Assembly (NCBI GenBank): GCA_014655195.1
Contig: BNBH01000002.1
Span: forward strand, 116,405 to 180,404
Origin: Streptomyces cellulosae
GTDB lineage: Bacteria > Actinomycetota > Actinomycetes > Streptomycetales > Streptomycetaceae
Reading direction: 5' to 3'
DNA: 64,000 nt
Under the pieces are notes generated by a model. That model did not search any database and had not been told where the DNA came from. It was given only the letters and a program-made list of their open reading frames with translations. The position numbers were made by a program, and so were the translations under genes. Positions 58,997-64,000 of the stretch are shown here, in pieces (the stretch's first letter is position 1; every line of letters begins with the position of its first letter).

Positions 58997-60535
58997 TCAG
59001 CCCAGCTCGCCCGCGGCGGCCCGCTCCGCGAGCCGGACCAGGGTGCGCACCGCGGAACCCGTGCCGCCCTTGGGGGTGTAGCCGAAGGGGCCGCCCTCGT
59101 TGAAGGCGGGGCCCGCGATGTCGAGGTGCGCCCAGGTGATGCCCTCGCCGACGAACTCGCGCAGGAACAGTCCCGCGACGAGGCCGCCGCCCATCCGCTC
59201 GCCCATGTTGGCGATGTCGGCGGTCGAGGACTCCATGCCCTTGCGCAGGTGGTCCGGCAGCGGCATCGGCCAGGCCGGCTCGCCCGCCTCCTCGGCGGCC
59301 TCGTGCACGGCGGCGCGGAAGTCGTCGTCGTTGGCCATGATGCCGAAGGTGCGGCTGCCCAGCGCCAGCATCATCGCGCCGGTGAGCGTCGCGACGTCGA
59401 CGATGGCGTCCGGCCGCTCCTCCGAGGCCGCCCACAGCGCGTCCGCCAGGACGAGACGGCCCTCGGCGTCGGTGTTGAGCACCTCGACGGTCTTGCCGCT
59501 GTACATGCGCAGCACGTCGCCCGGGCGGGTCGCCGAGCCGGAGGGCATGTTCTCGGCCAGCGCCAGCCAGCCGGTGACGTTGACCTCGAGGCCGAGACGC
59601 GCGGCGGCGACGACCGCGGCGAACACGGCGGCGGCGCCGCTCATGTCGCACTTCATCGTCTCGTTGTGACCGGCCGGCTTCAGCGAGATGCCGCCCGAGT
59701 CGTACGTGATGCCCTTGCCGACCAGCGCGAGGTGCTTCTTCGCCCTGGACGAGGTGTACGACAGCTTCACCAGGCGCGGACCGGACGCGGAGCCGGCGCC
59801 GACGCCGAGGATGCCGCCGTAGCCGCCCTTGACGAGCGCCTTCTCGTCGAGCACCTGCACCTTGATGCCGTGCTCCTTCGCCGCCGCCTGCGCGACCGCC
59901 GCGAACGCCTCGGGGTTGAGGTCGTTCGGCGGGGTGTTGATCAGGTCACGGGCCCGGTTGAGTTCCTCGGACACGGCGACGGCGCGCTCGACGGCCGCCT
60001 TGTACGCCTTGTCGCGGGGCTTGCCGCCGAGCAGCGCGGCCTCGGCGAGCGGGGCCTTGCCGTTCTTGCCGTTCTTCGCGTCGCCCTGGTCCTTGTAGAC
60101 GTCGAAGGAGTACGCGCCGAGCAGCACGCCCTCGGCGACCGCGCCGGCGTCGGCGGCGTCCGCCAGGGGCAGTGCGAACGCGGCCTTCTTCGTGCCGGCG
60201 AGGGCGCGGGCGGCCGCGCCGGCCGCCTTGCGCAGCGCCTCGGCGTCGTAGCCGGAGTCCCCCTCGGGCCGGGCGCCGAGGCCCACCGCCACGACGAGCG
60301 GGGCCTTGAAGCCGGCCGGCGCGGGGAGCTTGGTCACCTCGCCCTCGGCACCGGACGCGCCGAGGGTCTCCAGGACACCGGCCAGGTTGCCGTCGTACGC
60401 CTGGTCCACGGCCTCGGCGCCCGGTGCGACGACGGGTCCTCCGGGCTTGGACGCGGAACCCTTGGCGACACCGATCACGATCGCGTCGGCGCGCAGGCCG
60501 GCGACCGCGGCGGTGCTGAGAGTCAGAGCAGTCAC
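58997..60535 (-). CDS. pepA: Leucyl aminopeptidase
   Basis: A dimetal M17 aminopeptidase that removes N-terminal residues from peptides in the cytoplasm. The length of 512 residues is typical. The C-terminal catalytic domain has the metal and active-site sequences VGKGITYDSGGISLKP, KCDMSGAAAV and the family signature NTDAEGRLVLADAL. The N-terminal macro-like domain is present. The GTG start has only a weak ribosome binding site. It is transcribed alone or behind the divergent region shared with the GH114 lipoprotein gene. Confidence 0.96.
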   Translation of the reverse strand: MTALTLSTAAVAGLRADAIVIGVAKGSASKPGGPVVAPGAEAVDQAYDGNLAGVLETLGASGAEGEVTKLPAPAGFKAPLVVAVGLGARPEGDSGYDAEALRKAAGAAARALAGTKKAAFALPLADAADAGAVAEGVLLGAYSFDVYKDQGDAKNGKNGKAPLAEAALLGGKPRDKAYKAAVERAVAVSEELNRARDLINTPPNDLNPEAFAAVAQAAAKEHGIKVQVLDEKALVKGGYGGILGVGAGSASGPRLVKLSYTSSRAKKHLALVGKGITYDSGGISLKPAGHNETMKCDMSGAAAVFAAVVAAARLGLEVNVTGWLALAENMPSGSATRPGDVLRMYSGKTVEVLNTDAEGRLVLADALWAASEERPDAIVDVATLTGAMMLALGSRTFGIMANDDDFRAAVHEAAEEAGEPAWPMPLPDHLRKGMESSTADIANMGERMGGGLVAGLFLREFVGEGITWAHLDIAGPAFNEGGPFGYTPKGGTGSAVRTLVRLAERAAAGELG

Positions 60536-60825
60536 GGTGGTGAATTCTCGCTTCCGATGTGAAGTTTCAGTGGCCGAAGGGTGTGGGTCGACCGGGCCCG
60601 GCAGCCGACCCTAATCGTGACGTCCGGGTGCGATCCCGTCGGGGCCTCCCCCGGTGCGGCGAACACTCCGGCCCCGAGCCTACGCGCGTGTGCGCCCGCA
60701 CTCATGGCCGGTGCGCGCCCGCCCCGGTGCGGCGGGTGCCCCGCGACGCGCCGGGGATGCCCGCGCGATCATGGGGGTGTTGGCGTGCCGCGGAGTGCGG
60801 CGGCCGTGAGGCGGGGGAGCGTCCG

Positions 60826-61629
60826 GTGAGAAGAGCGCGCGTACTTGTGGTGCTGCTGGCCCTGGTGCTGACGGGGTGTTCCGGCAGTCCCGGCGGCACG
60901 GAGGCGGGGCCGTCGCCGGAGCCGTCGGGGGAGTGGTGGCGGCCGCGGCCGGGCCTTGACTGGCAGTGGCAGCTCACCGGCCGCCTGGACACCTCCGTCG
61001 ACGTCCCCGTGTACGACATCGACGGCTTCCACCACTCGAAGGAGACCGTCGACGCGCTGCACCGTGACGGCCGCAAGGTCGTCTGCTACCTGTCCACCGG
61101 GGCCTGGGAGGACTTCCGCCCCGACGCGGACGACTTCCCGAGGTCCGTCATCGGCCGGGGCAACGGCTGGGAGGGCGAGCGCTGGCTCGACATCCGCCGC
61201 ACCGACGTCCTGGAGCCGCTGATGGCCGAACGCCTCGACATGTGCCGGGACAAGGGCTTCGACGCGGTGGAGCCGGACAACATGGACGGCTACCGCAACC
61301 GCACCGGCTTCCCGCTGACCGCCGCCGACCAGCTCCGCTACAACCGGCTGATCGCCCGGCTCGCGCACGAGCGCGGCATGGCCGTCGGCCTGAAGAACGA
61401 CCTGGACCAGATCCCGGAACTGGTCGGCGACTTCGACTTCGCGGTCAACGAGCAGTGCGCCCAGTACGGCGAGTGCGAGGAGCTCACCCCGTTCGTCGAG
61501 GCGGGCAAGGCCGTCTTCCACGCCGAGTACGAGCTGCCCACCTCACGCTTCTGCGCCGACTCCCGCCGCCTGAAGCTGAGTTCGCTGCTCAAGAGGTACT
61601 CACTCGACGCGTGGCGGCGAACCTGCTGA
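60826..61629 (+). CDS. GH114 endo-alpha-1,4-polygalactosaminidase-like lipoprotein
   Basis: A 267-residue lipoprotein with a lipobox at Cys18 (ALVLTGC). The GTG start has GGGGGAG about seven bases upstream. The catalytic TM-barrel contains VPVYDIDGFHHS, KVVCYLSTGAWEDFRPD, GFDAVEPDNMDGYRN and AVGLKNDLDQ, which are diagnostic of the GH114/TM1410-like group. Members cleave galactosamine polymers of biofilm or fungal matrix, so a role in degrading exopolysaccharide is likely. The last 41 bases overlap the opposing RDD gene. Confidence 0.9.
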   Translation: MRRARVLVVLLALVLTGCSGSPGGTEAGPSPEPSGEWWRPRPGLDWQWQLTGRLDTSVDVPVYDIDGFHHSKETVDALHRDGRKVVCYLSTGAWEDFRPDADDFPRSVIGRGNGWEGERWLDIRRTDVLEPLMAERLDMCRDKGFDAVEPDNMDGYRNRTGFPLTAADQLRYNRLIARLAHERGMAVGLKNDLDQIPELVGDFDFAVNEQCAQYGECEELTPFVEAGKAVFHAEYELPTSRFCADSRRLKLSSLLKRYSLDAWRRTC

Positions 61630-62194
61630 GCTCCACGCACGCCACCGAGGTCCCGGCGACCCGGTCGGCGAGCGAGCGGCGCCGCCCGCCCAGCACCGGC
61701 AGCGCGTTCAGCAGGAACAGCGCCACCGCGACCAGCCACACCAGCACCGACAGCACGATCTCGCCCTCGACCAGCAGCACGCACGCCACCGCGTACACGG
61801 CGACGTCGGTGGCCGTGGTCACCGCCGCGCGCAGCGCCGCCCTGCGCGGTGTGCGCGGGGTGACCTTCAGTCCGGTGAGGGCCTTGCCGACGGTCCGCCC
61901 GGCGAGGGCGAGGCACGCCCACTGGTAGAGGAAGGCCGCGACGACCAGCAGCCCGAACGCCTGCTGCACGTACCCCACCGACTTGTCCCACAGCGAGGTG
62001 CCGAGGCCGGCGGACGCGTCCAGCACGTCCCCGCGCGAGGTGAGCAGGTCGAAGCCGCCGCGCGCGGCCAGTTCGGGCACGTCGGTCACCAGCGCGGACA
62101 TCCGGTTGAAGGTGAGCACCGCCAGCAGCGAGGCCAGCGCCGCCACCAGCGCGAAGTCGATCAACCAGGCCGTGGCACGACGAAATGCCGACAT
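61589..62194 (-). CDS. RDD-family membrane protein
   Basis: A 201-residue protein with the RDD pattern: FRRATAWLIDFALVAALASL (Arg, Asp and first span), three further hydrophobic segments, KALTGLKVTPRTPRR and a final RRRSLADRVAGTSV with the last Asp. The ATG at 62194 was chosen at the start of the conserved part, with GGGGGA upstream. Its 3' end overlaps the end of the convergent GH114 gene by 41 bases, so the tail sequence ARRVSTS-like region (ATRRVSTS) is constrained by both. Role unknown. Confidence 0.86.
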   Translation of the reverse strand: MSAFRRATAWLIDFALVAALASLLAVLTFNRMSALVTDVPELAARGGFDLLTSRGDVLDASAGLGTSLWDKSVGYVQQAFGLLVVAAFLYQWACLALAGRTVGKALTGLKVTPRTPRRAALRAAVTTATDVAVYAVACVLLVEGEIVLSVLVWLVAVALFLLNALPVLGGRRRSLADRVAGTSVACVELSRFAATRRVSTS

Positions 62195-62278
62195 GGAACG
62201 TCCCCCGTTTGTCCGCCGATTCGACCCCACAGGGTAGGGGCGGGGCAGGCGCGTCCACAGGGAGATACGACGATCGTT

Positions 62279-63070
62279 TCAGCCCAGTGACATGACGACG
62301 AGCGCGGTCGTCGCCGCCGTCTCCGCGACCCCGCCGAACACGTCGCCGGTCACCCCGCCGAACCGCCGTACGCAGCGCCGCAGCAGCAGTTCGGCCGCCC
62401 CGGCCGCCGCCACCACCGCGAGCACGGCGCGCACCGCGTCGTACGCCCCCAGCGCCGCGCCCGCGCCCGCGAGCAGCCCGGCCGCCAGGAGCACGACGGC
62501 CACCGCGCCCCGCACCGGCACCACGCCCGCGACCGCCGCGCCCAGCCCCTCCGGCCGGGCGGCCGGCACGCCGGTGCGCGCCGCCAGGGTGAGGGCGGCC
62601 CGTGCCGCGACCGCCGACACCACGGCGGCCAGCGCGCCCCGCGCCCAGGAACCGCCGTACGCCTGCGCCAGCGCGGCCACCTGCGCCAGCAGCACGAGCA
62701 CCAGGGTGAGCACCCCGAACGGTCCGACGTCCGACTGCTTCATGATCCGCAGTGCGTCCTCGGCGGGCTTGCCGCTGCCCAGCCCGTCCGCCGTGTCGGC
62801 CAGTCCGTCCAGGTGCAGCCCCCGGGTCAGCGCGGCCGGCACGGCGACGGACGCCACGGCGGCGAGCAGCGGTCCCGCCCCGAGTGCCAGGAACACCAGC
62901 CCGGTCGCGGCGGCGAGCACCCCCGCGGTGAGACCGACGACGGGCGCGCAGAGCATGCCGGCCTTCGCGGCCGGACGGTCCCAGCGGGTCGGCCCGGCAG
63001 GGAGCACGGTGAGGGTGCCGAAGGCGAAACGGAGGCCGTCGGCGGGGGACGCGGGGGAGGGCTCGGGCAC
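62279..63070 (-). CDS. cobS: Adenosylcobinamide-GDP ribazoletransferase (cobalamin synthase)
   Basis: A membrane enzyme joining adenosylcobinamide-GDP and alpha-ribazole in the last part of B12 synthesis. The 263-residue protein has five to seven spans and the family motifs RGLHLDGLADTADGLGSG and RRFGGVTGDVFGG. The GTG start has a weak ribosome binding site. No other cobalamin gene and no cobalamin riboswitch is visible in this window; partners such as cobT or cobU would lie further on or elsewhere. Confidence 0.94.
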   Translation of the reverse strand: MPEPSPASPADGLRFAFGTLTVLPAGPTRWDRPAAKAGMLCAPVVGLTAGVLAAATGLVFLALGAGPLLAAVASVAVPAALTRGLHLDGLADTADGLGSGKPAEDALRIMKQSDVGPFGVLTLVLVLLAQVAALAQAYGGSWARGALAAVVSAVAARAALTLAARTGVPAARPEGLGAAVAGVVPVRGAVAVVLLAAGLLAGAGAALGAYDAVRAVLAVVAAAGAAELLLRRCVRRFGGVTGDVFGGVAETAATTALVVMSLG

Positions 63071-63118
63071 CGGCGCAGATTACCCGGCGGTCACCAGGGC
63101 GCCGGGTGCGGCCGTGAA

Positions 63119-63124
63119 TAAAGT
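63119..63124 (+). promoter_or_regulatory. -10 box just before a probably leaderless gene
   Basis: TAAAGT ends six bases before the ATG of the next gene, so transcription would start at or beside the start codon. No -35 hexamer is apparent. Confidence 0.5.
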
Positions 63125-63130
63125 ACGCAT

Positions 63131-63871
63131 ATGGGACAGTGGCTGGAGCGGAACATCATCGAGCCGGGCAAGCTCCCGCTGCTCCTCGCCCTGGCCGCGT
63201 TCGTCCTCACCTTCGTGATCACGCGGATCATCACCCGCCTGATCCGGGCCGGCAAAGGGCCCTTCGGCAACGTCACCGCGGGCTCGGTGCACATCCATCA
63301 TGTGGTGCCCGGCGTCATCCTCACCGTCGTCGGCGGCTTCGGCGCGGTGGCGAGCGGGGGGCACGGGCTGGGCCCGTACCTCAGCGCGGTGCTGTTCGGG
63401 ACCGGGGCGGGGCTGGTGCTGGACGAGTTCGCGCTGATCCTGCATCTGGACGACGTGTACTGGTCCGAGGCCGGACGCAAGAGCGTGGAGATGGTGGTGC
63501 TGACGGCGGCGGTGGTCGTGCTGCTGCTGGCCGGGTTCGCGCCGTTCGGCGTCAACGACCTTTCCGAGGACGAAGTCCACAACCGTGCCGGGGTGCTGAC
63601 GGGGATCGCGCTCAACTTCGGCTTCGCGCTGATCGCGCTGAGCAAGGGGAAGGTGCGGCTGGCGGTGTTCGGCGTGATCGTGCCGGCGGTGGCGCTCGTC
63701 GCGTCCCTCCGCCTGGCCCGCCCGGGCTCCCCGTGGGCCCGCCGCTTCTACCGCCGGCGCCACCGGGCCCGGGCGAAGGCGCTGCTGCGGGCGTATCACC
63801 ACGACCGCCGCTGGTCGCGCCCGGCGCGGGCGATCCAGGACTGGCTCGGCGGCAAGCCGGACCGCCCCTGA
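63131..63871 (+). CDS. Polytopic membrane protein, unknown function
   Basis: A 246-residue protein with five to six membrane spans in the first 190 residues. A conserved-looking His/Asp-rich face (GSVHIHHVVPGVIL, LDEFALILHLDDVYWSEAGR) might bind metal or substrate. The C-terminus is strongly basic (RRFYRRRHRARAKALLRAYHH). It has no ribosome binding site and is probably leaderless. It is divergent from cobS by 60 bp. Similar integral membrane proteins are common in actinobacteria, but I know no function. Confidence 0.8.
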   Translation: MGQWLERNIIEPGKLPLLLALAAFVLTFVITRIITRLIRAGKGPFGNVTAGSVHIHHVVPGVILTVVGGFGAVASGGHGLGPYLSAVLFGTGAGLVLDEFALILHLDDVYWSEAGRKSVEMVVLTAAVVVLLLAGFAPFGVNDLSEDEVHNRAGVLTGIALNFGFALIALSKGKVRLAVFGVIVPAVALVASLRLARPGSPWARRFYRRRHRARAKALLRAYHHDRRWSRPARAIQDWLGGKPDRP

Positions 63872-64000
63872 AAGGGGCGCGGGGAACTGCGCGAACGGCA
63901 GCACAGGCCACCCGCCCCTGAGGACGCGCGGAGGGATCATCGCCCCAGGGGCGCGGGGAACTGCGCAAAGGGGGTTCCGGGGCGAAGCCCCCCCGGCGTG
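63872..64000 (+). repeat. Two direct copies of the dispersed repeat at the window end
   Basis: Core copies at 63874-63892 and 63948-63966, two bases and about 75 bases after the preceding gene. The second is followed by a GGGGCGAAGCCCC-type hairpin that runs to the window edge. No gene is seen. Confidence 0.85.

Noticed and set aside
63071..63130. Cobalamin riboswitch before cobS
   Set aside because: Only 60 bases separate cobS from the divergent gene and no B12-box-like sequence is visible.

Overview
The window reads as chromosomal DNA of a Streptomyces. It has very high GC content, strong G/C bias at third codon positions, GTG and TTG starts, and families and a gene order familiar from Streptomyces core chromosomes (glnE, the maltose operon, glnII, glnA, lipA/lipB, aceE, sucB, lpd, pepA, cobS). 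From memory this matches the region around SCO2234 to SCO2174 of S. coelicolor; the exact species cannot be told from sequence alone. I see no tRNA, rRNA, CRISPR array, prophage or insertion sequence. There are about 54 protein genes, several too short to be obvious.

Region 1 (1-17.7 kb): the 3' part of glnE, a PAP2-type membrane phosphatase, then a maltodextrin and starch utilisation island. It comprises the LacI-type repressor gene malR, the divergent malEFG ABC importer (no ATPase here, so a shared ATPase encoded elsewhere is expected), an intracellular alpha-glucosidase, a secreted alpha-amylase and a giant two-domain secreted amylase/pullulanase. Two closely similar 21-bp sites, with arms CTTGCA and TGCAAG in the better one, sit before malE and before the amylase and are the likely MalR operators.

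Region 2 (17.7-30.2 kb): small and regulatory genes (TetR, a sigma-like membrane protein, a DUF1996 secreted protein), a winged-helix regulator preceded by a probable leader peptide, an SDR enzyme, a two-component system, glnII with a clear four-part GlnR box, an RlpA-like secreted protein, an ArsC-like protein, and a 104-residue protein behind a near-perfect PafBC-type (RecA-independent) DNA-damage promoter.

Region 3 (30.3-43.7 kb): a NarL-type two-component system followed by a small membrane protein and an ABC exporter with an FtsX-like permease; glnA (adenylylation Tyr397 retained, GlnR box upstream); RDD and DUF4191 membrane proteins; lipA/lipB; and a TPR-like regulator. glnE, glnII and glnA together make this a nitrogen-assimilation neighbourhood, and GlnA is the substrate of GlnE.

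Region 4 (43.7-64 kb): an FAD oxidoreductase, a TIGR01777 epimerase, a GNAT acetyltransferase, a MarP-like membrane protease opposite a peptidoglycan-recognition amidase, DUF4240 and WYL proteins, and then the 2-oxoacid dehydrogenase block (aceE, GntR, sucB, lpd). LipA and LipB make the lipoyl cofactor that SucB carries. The window ends with pepA, a GH114 lipoprotein, an RDD protein, cobS and a polytopic membrane protein. A dispersed intergenic repeat (core GGGGCGCGGGGAACTGCGC) recurs at least eight times, nearly always just 3' of genes.
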